A stretch of 34,655 nucleotides of DNA from Clostridiales bacterium UBA929 (GTDB taxonomy: Bacteria > Bacillota > Clostridia > Oscillospirales > UBA929), in assembly GCA_002293625.1 (NCBI GenBank), contig DBDP01000045.1, forward strand, positions 1 to 34,655, written 5' to 3'. Position numbers and translations under genes: made by a program. Of the stretch, positions 15,871 to 25,589 are shown piece by piece. The notes under the pieces were generated by a model. It did not search any database. It was not told the DNA's origin and saw nothing but the letters and a program-made list of their open reading frames with translations. The first letter of the stretch is position 1. Every line of letters starts with the position of its first letter.

Positions 15871-18360
15871 ATGGCTGACATCGGCGTAAAATTGGCGTTG
15901 GAAGGCGAGGCGGCGTTCAAAAACGCGATTCGGGATATCAACGCGTCGTTCAAAGTATTGGCGAGCGAGATGAACCTCGTTTCCAGTCAGTTTGATAAGA
16001 ACGATAAATCCGTCCAAGCCCTCGCCGCCCGAAAAGGCGTGCTGACAAAAGAAATCGACGCGCAGAAAGAGAAAATCACAACCCTTCGCGCCGCGCTTGA
16101 AAACGCGGAGCAGTCCTTCGGAGCGAATGACAAGCGGACGCAGGCGTGGGCGGTTCAGCTCAACAACGCGCAAGCGCAGCTCAACGGCATGGAGCGCGAA
16201 CTCGCCGACACCGACAAGGCGCTCGACCAAGCCGGGGACGGTTTTGACGACGCGGGTGAGCAAGCCGACGACTTCGGCGACGAGGTAACCGAATCGGCGG
16301 ACAGCGCGGACAAGGCGGGCGGCAAATTCGAGAAGTTGGGCGGAATTTTGAAGGGTCTGGGCGTTGCAATGGGCGCGGTGGTCGTCGCCGCCGGAGCCGC
16401 CGCGATTAAGCTGGGAAAAGAGGTCGTCCAGCAATTCGGTGAGTTGGAGCAGAACCTCGGCGGCTCGGAAGCGGTCTTTCAGCAGTACGCCGGGAATATG
16501 CAGAAAATCGGCGAGGACGCCTACAAAAACATGGGCGTGACCCAAAGCCAGTATCTGGCTACGGCTAACAAAATGGGCGCCTTGTTTCAGGGCAGCGGCA
16601 TCGAAGTCCAAAAATCGGCGGAACTCACCGAAAAGGCGATGCAGCGCGCGGCGGACATGGCGAGCGTCATGGGTATCGATATGCAGGTCGCGCTGGACAG
16701 CGTGGCCGGCGCCGCCAAAGGGAATTTTACCATGATGGATAACCTCGGCGTGGCTATGAACGCTACAAGCATACAGGCCTATGCGGTCAGCAAGGGGCTT
16801 GACTTCGTCTGGGCTTCGGCAAGCCAAGCCGAAAAGGCCGAAGTCGCCATGCAGATGTTTTTCGAGAACACGGAACAATACGCGGGCAACTTCGCGCGGG
16901 AAAGTACCGAAACCATCAGCGGCTCTCTGGGGTTAATGCAAGCCGCGCTGGGTTCGTTCACGGCGGGGCTTGGCAACGCAAACGCCGATATGCAAAACCT
17001 CACAGCCAATCTCGTGGAGGCGTTTGGGGCTGTGGTGAAAAACATTATACCCGTGATTGAGAACATCGTCACTGCTCTGCCGCCCGCGCTCAACGGCATT
17101 TTACTGGCGGTGGGCGATTTGCTGCCCGCTCTTCTCTCCACCACTGCGGACTTGTTCAACCAAGTTCTGGCGGCGATTTTACAAATGCTGCCGCAACTCA
17201 TTCCGGCGGCGGTACAGGCAGTTATGACCATCGTTGGCGCGATTATCGACAATCTGCCGCTGCTCATCAACGCGGCGGTGCAACTTGTGACCTCGCTGGT
17301 GACGGGCATCGCCGAAGCGCTCCCGCAGTTGATTCCGGCGGCGGTCGAGGCGGTGGTGACTATCGTGCAAGGACTTGTTGACAGCCTGCCTATGATATTG
17401 CAAGCCGCGCTTCAGTTGGTTACCGGGCTTGCCGGGGGGATTTTGGAAGCACTGCCCGTGCTGATTGCCGCGTTGCCGACGGTCATCATGGCAATCGTGG
17501 ACTTCATTATCAATTCCATTCCGCAGATAATTGAGACGGGGATTAAACTGCTGACCTCGCTGATTACCGCATTGCCGCAAATCATCGAAACCATTGTGGC
17601 GGCGATACCGAAGATTATCGACAACGTAATATCGGCGGTCGTCGGCTCGATTCCACTCATCATTGAGGCGGGTATAAAGCTATTGGTGTCGCTGATTCAG
17701 GCACTGCCGCAGATTATCACTACCATAGTTGCGGCAATCCCGCAAATCGTGGGAGGTTTGGTAAACGCCATCATCGGCAATATTAATAAAATCATTATGG
17801 CAGGGGTGCAACTTTTGGTGTCGCTGATTGCCAATTTGCCGACCATCATCGTGGAAGTTGTGAAAGCGATACCCGCCATTGTCACAGGGTTGGTGAACGC
17901 CATCGTCAGCTTTGTGCCGAAACTCGCCGAGGCGGGTTTGAACCTCATCAAGGGGCTGTGGCAGGGTATCTCCGACGCGGGGGCGTGGTTGTGGAATAAA
18001 ATCAGCGGCTTCTTCGGCGGGATTATGGACAAAATCAAGAACTTCTTCGGCATCAACTCCCCGTCCACATTATTCCGAGACCAGCTCGGTAAAAACATGG
18101 CACTGGGGCTTGGCATCGGTTTCGAGGAGCAGATGAACCATGTGGCGGAAGATATGCAAAACGCCATCCCGACCGACCTTACCGTGAACGGTCACGCCAA
18201 CGTAACCGCCAGTGGCGAACTGGTAAAGGGCAATGGAAACAGTGGTGGGACGGTCGTTCATCAAACGGTATCGATTACCTCGCCAAAGGCTCTGAGCGAG
18301 AAGGAAGCGGCGCGGGAGTTTCGGAATTTATCAAGAAAGCTGGCATTGGAGGGAATTTAG
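15871..18360 (+). CDS. tape measure protein
   Basis: 829 residues, ATG 15871 after GGGGG/AGGG. The N-terminal FKNAIRDINASFKVLASEMN and a coiled coil (about 45-130) are typical. A hydrophobic segment near 155-175 follows, then KMGALFQGSGIEVQKSAELT, the core of the TIGR01760 type. About 375-680 consists of tandem amphipathic units of roughly 35-45 residues (ALPQLIPAAVxAVxTIV pattern). The end has GINSPSTLFRDQLGKNMALG. The protein sets tail length and is ejected with the DNA. It follows the adhesin gene by 15 bp. Confidence 0.94.
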   Translation: MADIGVKLALEGEAAFKNAIRDINASFKVLASEMNLVSSQFDKNDKSVQALAARKGVLTKEIDAQKEKITTLRAALENAEQSFGANDKRTQAWAVQLNNAQAQLNGMERELADTDKALDQAGDGFDDAGEQADDFGDEVTESADSADKAGGKFEKLGGILKGLGVAMGAVVVAAGAAAIKLGKEVVQQFGELEQNLGGSEAVFQQYAGNMQKIGEDAYKNMGVTQSQYLATANKMGALFQGSGIEVQKSAELTEKAMQRAADMASVMGIDMQVALDSVAGAAKGNFTMMDNLGVAMNATSIQAYAVSKGLDFVWASASQAEKAEVAMQMFFENTEQYAGNFARESTETISGSLGLMQAALGSFTAGLGNANADMQNLTANLVEAFGAVVKNIIPVIENIVTALPPALNGILLAVGDLLPALLSTTADLFNQVLAAILQMLPQLIPAAVQAVMTIVGAIIDNLPLLINAAVQLVTSLVTGIAEALPQLIPAAVEAVVTIVQGLVDSLPMILQAALQLVTGLAGGILEALPVLIAALPTVIMAIVDFIINSIPQIIETGIKLLTSLITALPQIIETIVAAIPKIIDNVISAVVGSIPLIIEAGIKLLVSLIQALPQIITTIVAAIPQIVGGLVNAIIGNINKIIMAGVQLLVSLIANLPTIIVEVVKAIPAIVTGLVNAIVSFVPKLAEAGLNLIKGLWQGISDAGAWLWNKISGFFGGIMDKIKNFFGINSPSTLFRDQLGKNMALGLGIGFEEQMNHVAEDMQNAIPTDLTVNGHANVTASGELVKGNGNSGGTVVHQTVSITSPKALSEKEAAREFRNLSRKLALEGI

Positions 18361-18362
18361 AG

Positions 18363-19214
18363 ATGCAACTCACTTACACAAACCAAAACGGCGCAAGCCT
18401 GACCCTCCGTCAGGCAAAACCCTATTTCCTCCAACGCTTGGACGGCACGGGCGGCGTCCGCCAGACCGTCAACACCTTTCGCGCGCCGGAGCAGGACGGC
18501 ACGTTTTATATTTCCTCCGCGCTGGATATGCGAAACATCACCATCGAGGGTACGCTCGTGGCGAAAACTCCCGCTGAAGCCCATGAACGGCAGCGGCAGT
18601 TTCTGCAGGTGTTCAGTCCTAAACAGCGCGGGGTATTGATTTACAGAGGGCGGCAAATTGCCTGCGTGGTGGAAGAGGCGGCGTTCGTGGTATCGTCGCG
18701 GGAGCGGATTCCCGGCTTCTTCGTGTCACTACTCTGCCCGTCGCCGTTTTTCGAGGCGATGACGGAAGTCCGGGAGGAACTGGCGTTGTGGGAATCCGCG
18801 TTTGCATTCGAGTTGGAAATTCCGGCAAGCGGCATTGAGTTTGGCGTCCGGCAACCGTCGCAGATAATCACGGTTGAGAATCCCGGCGATGTCCCGTGCG
18901 GATGCACCATCATCTTCCGCGCCCTCGGATCGGTGCAAAATCCTGAACTGCTCAATATGGACACGGGCGAGTTTGTCCGCCTGCTCGCCGCCGTCAACGC
19001 CGGGGACGAGTACCGCGTCCATACGCATTTCGCGGGAAAGCGGGTTTTGAAAATCGCGGGTGAAACGGAGACCAACGCGTTCAATCTGCTGGACACAGGC
19101 TCGGCGTTCTTTCAGCTTGCGCCGGGGGTGAACACGCTCCGATATAACGCCGACAGCAACATGGAGTTGCTGGAGTGCAGCATCTATTTCCGTCCGCAGT
19201 TTTTGTCGGCATGA
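18363..19214 (+). CDS. distal tail protein (Dit-like)
   Basis: 283 residues, ATG 18363, two bases after the tape measure stop, so probably translationally coupled. GVRQTVNTFRAPEQDGTFYI, MRNITIEGTLVAKTPAEAHE and the later SAFFQLAPGVNTLRYNAD match the siphovirus phage-tail family (Dit) that forms the hexameric hub joining the tube and the baseplate. The C-terminal beta-sandwich part resembles the galectin-like half of SPP1 Dit. Confidence 0.88.
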   Translation: MQLTYTNQNGASLTLRQAKPYFLQRLDGTGGVRQTVNTFRAPEQDGTFYISSALDMRNITIEGTLVAKTPAEAHERQRQFLQVFSPKQRGVLIYRGRQIACVVEEAAFVVSSRERIPGFFVSLLCPSPFFEAMTEVREELALWESAFAFELEIPASGIEFGVRQPSQIITVENPGDVPCGCTIIFRALGSVQNPELLNMDTGEFVRLLAAVNAGDEYRVHTHFAGKRVLKIAGETETNAFNLLDTGSAFFQLAPGVNTLRYNADSNMELLECSIYFRPQFLSA

Positions 19215-19224
19215 GGAGGTCTGT

Positions 19225-20898
19225 ATGGAATTATTTATATATGACGGCAATCGGCAACTCTCCGGCATCGTGGAGTCCTACGAATACCTCCGCTGGACGC
19301 GCCGATACAGCCGGTGCGGTTCGTTTGAACTCAAAGCCATCGCCGCGCCGGAAAATGTGTCCTTATTAAAGGAAGGCAACATCATCCACAAGTCGGACGA
19401 CGAGGAGGCGGGTATCATCGAGCGCGTCGAGTTGTCGCAGACAGACCGTGAAATCATCACGGCAAGCGGGCGGTTCGCCACCAGTCTCCTTGCCCGCCGA
19501 ATCATCTGGGGCAGGGTGACCGCAAACAGCGATTTAGGCGCGGCGATTGGGACGCTGCTGTCGCTGAATATCCTCAGTCCGACAGACATAAGCCGCAAAA
19601 TCGCAGGTCTGAGTTACAAGCAATCATCGTTCGGCATACCGATTTCAACGCAGATTTCGTACAAAAATCTGATGGAGGCGGTCTGCGACTTGTGCGAGTC
19701 CGCCGACGTCGGAATCAAGACCGTGTTTAATCCGGCGATCGGCGTTTTTACGGTCACGCCGTATCGAGGCGGCAATTCGCAGGCGGTCTTTTCCAAGGAA
19801 TACGAAAACCTCACCGAGCAGACCTACGTTGAGAGCGCGGACGATTATGCCAACACCGCGCTTGTCGGCGGCGAGGGGGAAGGCGAGGCGCGGCAGTTTG
19901 TCACCATCGCGCAAGGCTCCGGCGAACACCGACGGGAGGTTTTCGTGGACGCGAGAGACTTGCAGTCGGCTGATTTTCCCGACAATTACACCGAAACGCT
20001 GACCTTTCGCGGACAGTCCCGCCTTGCGGAACTCGCGCCGCGATACGGCTTCGACGCGGGCGTGAATCCGCATGGGAACCTGCGCTACAAGACCGATTTC
20101 AATCTCGGTGATGTGGTGAAAGTCATCGCCAAGCCGTGGGGCGTGTCCATGACGGCGCGGATTACCGAGATTGAGGAAACCTACGACGCCGAGGGGTTGT
20201 CGCTGACGGTGACATTCGGTAAATCGGAGTTGACACTCGCCCAAAAGATGCGCTCGGATATGAGCGGCATGAAAACCTCGCTCCTCGCGGCGTCCTCCGG
20301 CGGCGGGGGCGGTGACGGCGATATTCCAGACAACTCCGTCACAACGGAGAAACTGGCGGATAATTCCGTCACCAGCGCAAAACTCACGGCGGGGGCTGTG
20401 TCCACGGCGGACATCGCAAATTACGCGGTCACCACGCAAAAAATCGCGGACGGGCAGATTACCCACGTTAAAATCGGCGACTATGCCGTTTCGACAAACA
20501 ACCTCGCCGACCTGTCGGTGACGTCACTGAAAATGGCTGCCGGAGCGGTGACCACGGCGAAAATGGCGCAGGAGGCGGACACGTCCATCACTATCACATG
20601 GGGTTCCGGCGTCAGCGCGGCGGCCGCAAACGACTCCTATGTAAACAAAGGCGTGGTGGTTCTCGGCTTTCAAATCCAAGTGACCGCAGGCGTTGCTCCG
20701 GGGGCGACGATTCTCACCATCACCGACGCGAATTTCCGTCCGTACAGCACGGTGCGGAGCGTCCTCGTTCCCGTTCCCTCGTCCACAGTGACCGTGCCGA
20801 TTACGATTGACGCGGGCGGTGTGATGAAAAACGCCGCGTCCGGGACGACGCTTCCCGTTGGGTATTACATGGTGAGCGCGTCATACGCACGGGCATAG
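19225..20898 (+). CDS. siphovirus ReqiPepy6 gp37-like tail protein with C-terminal fibre repeats
   Basis: 557 residues, ATG 19225 after GGAGGT. The first ~340 residues (MELFIYDGNRQLSGIVESYE, GSFELKAIAAPENVSLLKEG, FSKEYENLTEQTYVESADDY, YKTDFNLGDVVKVIAKPWGV) are the gp37-like Tal family, the hub spike protein that contacts Dit. From about 365, after a Gly/Ser linker, come short repeats of the form NSVTSAKLxxGAVxTADI, typical of trimeric fibre shafts. A beta-rich tip domain follows. It probably carries the central fibre. Confidence 0.85.
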   Translation: MELFIYDGNRQLSGIVESYEYLRWTRRYSRCGSFELKAIAAPENVSLLKEGNIIHKSDDEEAGIIERVELSQTDREIITASGRFATSLLARRIIWGRVTANSDLGAAIGTLLSLNILSPTDISRKIAGLSYKQSSFGIPISTQISYKNLMEAVCDLCESADVGIKTVFNPAIGVFTVTPYRGGNSQAVFSKEYENLTEQTYVESADDYANTALVGGEGEGEARQFVTIAQGSGEHRREVFVDARDLQSADFPDNYTETLTFRGQSRLAELAPRYGFDAGVNPHGNLRYKTDFNLGDVVKVIAKPWGVSMTARITEIEETYDAEGLSLTVTFGKSELTLAQKMRSDMSGMKTSLLAASSGGGGGDGDIPDNSVTTEKLADNSVTSAKLTAGAVSTADIANYAVTTQKIADGQITHVKIGDYAVSTNNLADLSVTSLKMAAGAVTTAKMAQEADTSITITWGSGVSAAAANDSYVNKGVVVLGFQIQVTAGVAPGATILTITDANFRPYSTVRSVLVPVPSSTVTVPITIDAGGVMKNAASGTTLPVGYYMVSASYARA

Positions 20899-20912
20899 AA
20901 AGGTGGTATAAA

Positions 20913-21416
20913 ATGGCTGAAAAATCAGGGTTCTTTAATAGTTCCGGCGGGGATCGCCTATACAACGCCGCAGACTTCGCCGCGTATTTCGGCAGTCTGG
21001 TGAGCAACGGCGTGTTCGATGGAAGCGACAATCTGCGCGTTACGGCGGGGGCGGGGCTGTCCGTCTCCGTGGCGGCGGGGAGTGCGTGGATTAACGGCTA
21101 CCGCTATGAAAACACCGCTGCGCTGAATCTTCCGCTCACCACTGCGAACGGCTCAAACCCGCGCATTGACCGGGTTGTGGTAAGGCTTTCCATGATTAGC
21201 CGCAGCATTACGCTGAATGTCCTGACGGGAACAGCCGCCGCCGTGCCGACCGCTCCCGCCCTGTCACGCAGCAGCGACGTGCATGAATTGGGAATTGCCG
21301 ACATTCTCGTTGGCAAGGGCGCGGTGACAATTTCCGGCGGCGACGTCACCGACACGCGCCTAAATACGGCTTTGTGTGGCACGGTCAATTCGCTCATCGG
21401 AGCGGTGTATGAATGA
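20913..21416 (+). CDS. small phage tail fibre/baseplate protein
   Basis: 167 residues, ATG 20913 after AAAGGTGG. MAEKSGFFNSSGGDRLYNAA with FAAYFGSLVSNGVF is found at the start of many siphovirus baseplate or receptor-binding accessory proteins. The middle (SAWINGYRYENTAALNLPL, PRIDRVVVRLSMISRSITL) and the GIADILVGKGAVTISGGDV end are the standard beta-rich organisation. Exact role unknown; it is likely part of the host-contact apparatus. Confidence 0.75.
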   Translation: MAEKSGFFNSSGGDRLYNAADFAAYFGSLVSNGVFDGSDNLRVTAGAGLSVSVAAGSAWINGYRYENTAALNLPLTTANGSNPRIDRVVVRLSMISRSITLNVLTGTAAAVPTAPALSRSSDVHELGIADILVGKGAVTISGGDVTDTRLNTALCGTVNSLIGAVYE

Positions 21417-21428
21417 GGAGGGTAACGC

Positions 21429-23729
21429 ATGGCTTTAACACATACCTTAAATTCCCATAGCTACGACGGCCGCTATCTGCAAGTTTCGCTGACGCAGACG
21501 AAAGACGCCGCTAACCGCCGCTCTAAGATTACCGGCACGGTCACGACTTTGGCGGGAAGTTACACATGGTACTCAACGGGACCCACCACGGTCAAAGTCG
21601 CGGGGACGCAGAGGTATTCGAGAGCGCGGGAAAGCAACGGAAACGGCCAGTCAACCCGAAACTTTTCCGGCACGATTTCGGAGTTTTATGTGTCTCACGA
21701 TTCGGCCGGAAACGCCTCGGTCAGCGTGGAAATCATCACCGCAATCTACGCCTCCGCCGCGCAGACACGCAGCAACACATGGACGCTGGACAGCATCGGA
21801 CCCGCGACTACCGCTTGCCGTGCGCCTACGGCATTATCGGTGAATAACACCATTGCCGAGGGCGATGTCACGCTCTCATGGAGCGGCGCGGCGGACGGTA
21901 CAAACAACAGTATCTCATCCTATGAAATCCAGTATTCAGACTCCGCAAACAACTCCACATGGGGCGATTGGGTGGCGTTGGCTACCGTTACAACCACGGC
22001 TGCATCGGGGAGCAGGACAGTCTCGCCGCCGTCTACAAGGGGCAACTTCCGAAGATTCCAAGTGAGGACGCGAGGCTCTGCCGGAAGCTCGTATTATTCG
22101 AGCTGGAAAGTATCGAGTAACTCCGTCCGCAAAAATACATGGCCGAATATGCCGACTGCTGCGGCCGCCGCACCCGCCAATTACTCCGGTGAAACTATCA
22201 CGCTCTCGTGGAGCGGGGCGTCGGGCGGCACAAGTTCTATCAAGGGCTACCAAATCGCAAGCCGGACATCAACAGACAACTTGGCTTGGGGTTCGTGGAC
22301 AGTTTTGGCGGTTATCGATCTCGCGGCTTCAAGCGGCAGTTACACGCCGGCGGTTTCCCGAACGCCGGGGACATATACCCAGTTCGGAATATGGACGATT
22401 GACGCCTTGGACGTTTATTCCGGCGAGAAAATCAGCAACAGCATTTACTGCAACATCACGGCGACGGGTGCGCCGACTTCATTAAGCGTTGGCGCGACAT
22501 TATCCGAGGGAAACGTCACCCTTTCATGGAGCGGGGCGGTATCCGGCGCGGGCAATGCCATCTCGTCCTATGAAATCCAGTACAGCGAATCGACGGACGG
22601 TTCGGCTTGGGGAGATTGGACGGCTTTGACAACGGTCGCCTCAACGTCCACATCGGGGAGTGCGTCTGTCGCGCCGCCGGCCACGCGCGGCAGTTACCGA
22701 CGCTTTCAGATTCGCACAAGGGGCGCGGCTGGTGCGAGTTATTATTCGGGTTGGAAAATATCGAGCAATTCCGTCCGCAGAAATATACTGCCGACCGCTC
22801 CGAGCAGTTTCACGGTCAGCCCCGCTATTTTTCAGAGCGGTGAGTTGTCCTTTTCATGGAGCGGAGCGGCGGCGGGAACAAGCACGATTAAGAATTACGT
22901 TTTGCAAATTTCCACATCAAACGATAATTCTACATGGGGTGCATGGACATCTCTAGCGACCGTGACGACCACAGCGACATCGGGAAGTTACAGCTATTCT
23001 CCCGGCGCGGTGGCGGCGTTCACCAGATACCGAATCTGCGCCACCGACACGCTAGATTGCATTTCGGCGTACCGCACAAGCAACACCGTGCGGAAGAACA
23101 ATCCGCCGCCGACACCGACCGTTGTCGCGCCGAAAGCCGGGGCGACGATCTACAACACACAGCCACGCATACTCGTTACGATGGGAACGGAGCCGGACGG
23201 CGAACGGCAGATATTGTGCGTCAAGACAACCTCCGGGATTTGGGAGGATTACGGCGGTTTGCTGAACAACAACGCCTCCGTCATATATCGGCATGAAGCT
23301 TTATCCCCCGGCAATCATAGCGTTTCCGTCAAGGCAAAAGATGAAGGGGTGCAAGCCGAAAGCTCGGAGGTGTCTCGCAGTTTCAGTGTGGCGGCTTCGC
23401 CGTTCGATAAGATTATACCCGGCGAAACCCGCGTCAAAGCTGCGCATATCGCCACTCTTCGGACAGCGGTCAACAATGTTAGGGCATATTATGGCCTGAC
23501 TGCTTATGCTTGGACGGAGGATATCGTGCCGGGAAAAACGCAAATCAAGAACTGGACATATCACATTATCGAACTGCGCAAAGCCGTGGAACAGATTGTA
23601 GCTTTTATCAACAGCTTTGATGCGGCGATTACGTTTGACGTGCCTGTTCCGCAGTGGCTCCCGATTACACCGGGGCGGCCGAAAGCGGCGGTCATGGAGC
23701 AATTAGCGGAGTTGATAACTCAATTATAA
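21429..23729 (+). CDS. multi-domain tail protein with four fibronectin type III-like repeats
   Basis: 766 residues, ATG 21429 after GAGGAGG. The N-terminal ~135 residues (MALTHTLNSHSYDGRYLQVS) resemble siphovirus minor structural proteins. Four Fn3-like modules of about 105 residues follow, each with LSWSGA and a WGxW motif. Modules 1 and 3 are close copies, as are 2 and 4, so the array looks like one duplicated pair. A further beta domain comes next, then a helical C-terminus beginning IIPGETRVKAAHIATLRTAV. Fn3 domains on phage tails are thought to bind cell-surface carbohydrate weakly. It is probably a host-recognition or accessory tail protein. Confidence 0.82.
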   Translation: MALTHTLNSHSYDGRYLQVSLTQTKDAANRRSKITGTVTTLAGSYTWYSTGPTTVKVAGTQRYSRARESNGNGQSTRNFSGTISEFYVSHDSAGNASVSVEIITAIYASAAQTRSNTWTLDSIGPATTACRAPTALSVNNTIAEGDVTLSWSGAADGTNNSISSYEIQYSDSANNSTWGDWVALATVTTTAASGSRTVSPPSTRGNFRRFQVRTRGSAGSSYYSSWKVSSNSVRKNTWPNMPTAAAAAPANYSGETITLSWSGASGGTSSIKGYQIASRTSTDNLAWGSWTVLAVIDLAASSGSYTPAVSRTPGTYTQFGIWTIDALDVYSGEKISNSIYCNITATGAPTSLSVGATLSEGNVTLSWSGAVSGAGNAISSYEIQYSESTDGSAWGDWTALTTVASTSTSGSASVAPPATRGSYRRFQIRTRGAAGASYYSGWKISSNSVRRNILPTAPSSFTVSPAIFQSGELSFSWSGAAAGTSTIKNYVLQISTSNDNSTWGAWTSLATVTTTATSGSYSYSPGAVAAFTRYRICATDTLDCISAYRTSNTVRKNNPPPTPTVVAPKAGATIYNTQPRILVTMGTEPDGERQILCVKTTSGIWEDYGGLLNNNASVIYRHEALSPGNHSVSVKAKDEGVQAESSEVSRSFSVAASPFDKIIPGETRVKAAHIATLRTAVNNVRAYYGLTAYAWTEDIVPGKTQIKNWTYHIIELRKAVEQIVAFINSFDAAITFDVPVPQWLPITPGRPKAAVMEQLAELITQL

Positions 23730-23749
23730 CCGCACACAACCACGGAATC

Positions 23750-23778
23750 AAGCCGTACCGAAAATGGGCGGCTTTTTT
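23750..23778 (+). terminator. intrinsic terminator between tail and lysis genes
   Basis: AAGCCG (23750-23755) / CGGCTT (23769-23774) stem followed by six T. Partial read-through would still feed the holin and lysin genes. Confidence 0.65.
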
Positions 23779-23809
23779 CATATCACAAATTGAAATGGAG
23801 GGTTTGGCA

Positions 23810-24253
23810 ATGAAATCAAACGAAATCTTAAGCGCGGCGGCGGCCGCAATCGGCGGGTTTCTCGGCTACTTCATCGGGGGTCTGGATGGCGCGTTATATG
23901 CGCTGATGACCTTCGTCGCCGCAGACTATCTGACCGGGGTCTTTGCCGCAATTGTCCGCAAGGAACTGTCCAGCGAGATTGGCGCGAAAGGCATCCTCAA
24001 AAAGGCGGCGATTTTCATCATCGTCGGCGTCGGCAATCTTGCGGATATCCACTTGCTCGGCAACGGCTCAATGCTTCGCACCGCGCTCATCTTTTTCTAC
24101 GCCGCAAACGAACTCGTAAGCCTCACTGAAAACTGCGCGGCAATCGGTCTCCCCGTCCCCCAGTTTCTGCGGGACGCGCTGGCGCAGCTTAAGAAAAAAT
24201 CGGGCGAAAAGCCCACAGATGGAAAGGATGGTAACGACCATGAATCTTCGTAA
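23810..24253 (+). CDS. phage holin family protein
   Basis: 147 residues from ATG 23810, with GGAGGG upstream; a longer in-frame start lies inside the tail gene. Three hydrophobic segments are visible (about 5-25, 28-48 and 68-90), with ADYLTGVFAAIVRKELSSEI and the GILKKAAIFIIVGVGNLADI pattern of the Cph1/toxin-secretion holin family (phi-105/TcdE type). The C-terminus is charged (LKKKSGEKPTDGKDGNDHES). It makes membrane lesions that release the endolysin. It overlaps the lysin gene by 14 bp. Confidence 0.9.
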   Translation: MKSNEILSAAAAAIGGFLGYFIGGLDGALYALMTFVAADYLTGVFAAIVRKELSSEIGAKGILKKAAIFIIVGVGNLADIHLLGNGSMLRTALIFFYAANELVSLTENCAAIGLPVPQFLRDALAQLKKKSGEKPTDGKDGNDHESS

Positions 24254-25304
24254 ACTCATTTTTACCAACAACGCCTGCTACAAAGCGGGCAGAACCATTG
24301 CCGTCAAAGGAATAATGGTTCATTCGACCGGAGCGAATAACCCAAATCTTAAACGCTATGTGGGACCCGACGACGGGCTTCTCGGCAAGAACACCTACAA
24401 CAACCACTGGAATCAGGATAAACCCGATGGGCGGCAGGTCTGCGTCCACGGTTTTATCGGCAAACTGGCGGACGGGAGCATCGCAACATATCAGACCTTG
24501 CCGTGGAATCATCGCGGCTGGCACGGAGGCTCCGGCACAAAAGGCTCGGTTAATGATACTCACATCGGGTTTGAAATCTGCGAAGACAGTTTGACCGACT
24601 CGGCATATTTCAATGCCGTGTACAAGGAAGCGGCGGAGCTGTGTGCGTATCTCTGCAAAGAGTACAAACTTGACCCGACTGCGGACGGGGTAATTATCGG
24701 GCATTTCGAGGGGTATAAGCGCGGCATCGCGTCCAACCACGGAGACCCGAACAACTGGTTTCCCAAACATGGGAAGTCAATGGATATGTTCCGCACCGAG
24801 GTGAAACGACTGCTCGGAGCAGACAGTTCGCCCGTGACGACAACGCCGACAGTACCCGCAACGCCCTCCGCTGTCAAGAAAGGCGACACGGTTAAACTCG
24901 CCTCGAATTCCGTCTACTACAACGGCAAGGCGATTCCCGACTGGGTTAAAAATCAGAACTGGATCGTGGCGTCGGTCAATGGCGACAGGGCGGTCATAGA
25001 CAAGAACGTGGCGGGAACAAACTCCATCAACAGCCCGGTCAACGTGAAGTTTCTGACGGTTGTTAGTGTGTCCGCCCCGTCAGTGCCGACCGCATCGGCA
25101 TTTCAGCCGTACCTCGTGAAAATCACCGCTGATGTGCTGAACTACCGTTCCGGCGCGGGGACGAATTTTCCCATTCGCGGACAGGTCAAGAAAGGCGAGG
25201 TATTTACCATTGTCGAGGAGGCGGACGGAACTGGCGCTAAAAAATGGGGACGTTTGAAATCAGGCGCGGGGTGGCTGAGTTTGGATTTTTGCGCAAAAGT
25301 TTAA
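24240..25304 (+). CDS. endolysin: N-acetylmuramoyl-L-alanine amidase with SH3-type wall-binding domains
   Basis: 354 residues, ATG 24240 after AAAGGATGG. The Amidase_2 domain (about 1-190) has IMVHSTGANNP with the first zinc His, WNHRGWHGG, HIGFEICED, and GHFEGYKRGIASNHGDPNNW with the distal His/Asp. It hydrolyses the amide between muramic acid and the stem peptide. After a Thr/Pro linker comes a DTVKLASNSVYYNGKAIPDW unit seen in clostridial endolysins. A C-terminal SH3_3 repeat follows, with VLNYRSGAGTNFPIRGQV and WGRLKSGAGWLSL. No signal peptide is present, so export relies on the holin just upstream. Confidence 0.93.
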   Translation: MNLRKLIFTNNACYKAGRTIAVKGIMVHSTGANNPNLKRYVGPDDGLLGKNTYNNHWNQDKPDGRQVCVHGFIGKLADGSIATYQTLPWNHRGWHGGSGTKGSVNDTHIGFEICEDSLTDSAYFNAVYKEAAELCAYLCKEYKLDPTADGVIIGHFEGYKRGIASNHGDPNNWFPKHGKSMDMFRTEVKRLLGADSSPVTTTPTVPATPSAVKKGDTVKLASNSVYYNGKAIPDWVKNQNWIVASVNGDRAVIDKNVAGTNSINSPVNVKFLTVVSVSAPSVPTASAFQPYLVKITADVLNYRSGAGTNFPIRGQVKKGEVFTIVEEADGTGAKKWGRLKSGAGWLSLDFCAKV

Positions 25305-25324
25305 TCGAATAGCTCCTGTTGAAG

Positions 25325-25364
25325 CCCGTGAGCGGAACATCACCGTTCACGGGTTTATTTTTTT
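25325..25364 (+). terminator. intrinsic terminator of the late operon
   Basis: 11-bp stem (25325-25335 with 25343-25353, one G-T pair) followed by a T-rich run (25354-25364). It follows the endolysin stop by 20 bases. Confidence 0.85.
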
Positions 25365-25511
25365 GAACTTGCGCAAATCCGCCTTTTCAGAATTGCAACA
25401 AGAAGTAGGCACACAGTCGCCGACCCGCAAAGACCGATGGTTGTCCGGCACTATGCTACCATTATCTCAAGGAGGACAGGCGTAGCCAAAACAACCAAAT
25501 ACAGACCCCGA

Positions 25512-25550
25512 AAGACCGTGAGTGCCATTTCGCTCACGGTCTTTTGCTTT
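25512..25550 (+). terminator. second intrinsic terminator downstream of the lysis genes
   Basis: Perfect 11-bp stem AAGACCGTGAG (25512-25522) / CTCACGGTCTT (25533-25543) with a 10-nt loop and a T-rich tail. Confidence 0.8.
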
Positions 25551-25589
25551 TTCAGCGGAGCGCAAAAAACGGAGTTTTGCTATTAGGAC

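Noticed and set aside
15850..16878. 342-codon minus-strand frame over the tape measure gene
   Set aside because: No RBS, no known motif; explained by GC-rich third positions of the plus-strand gene.
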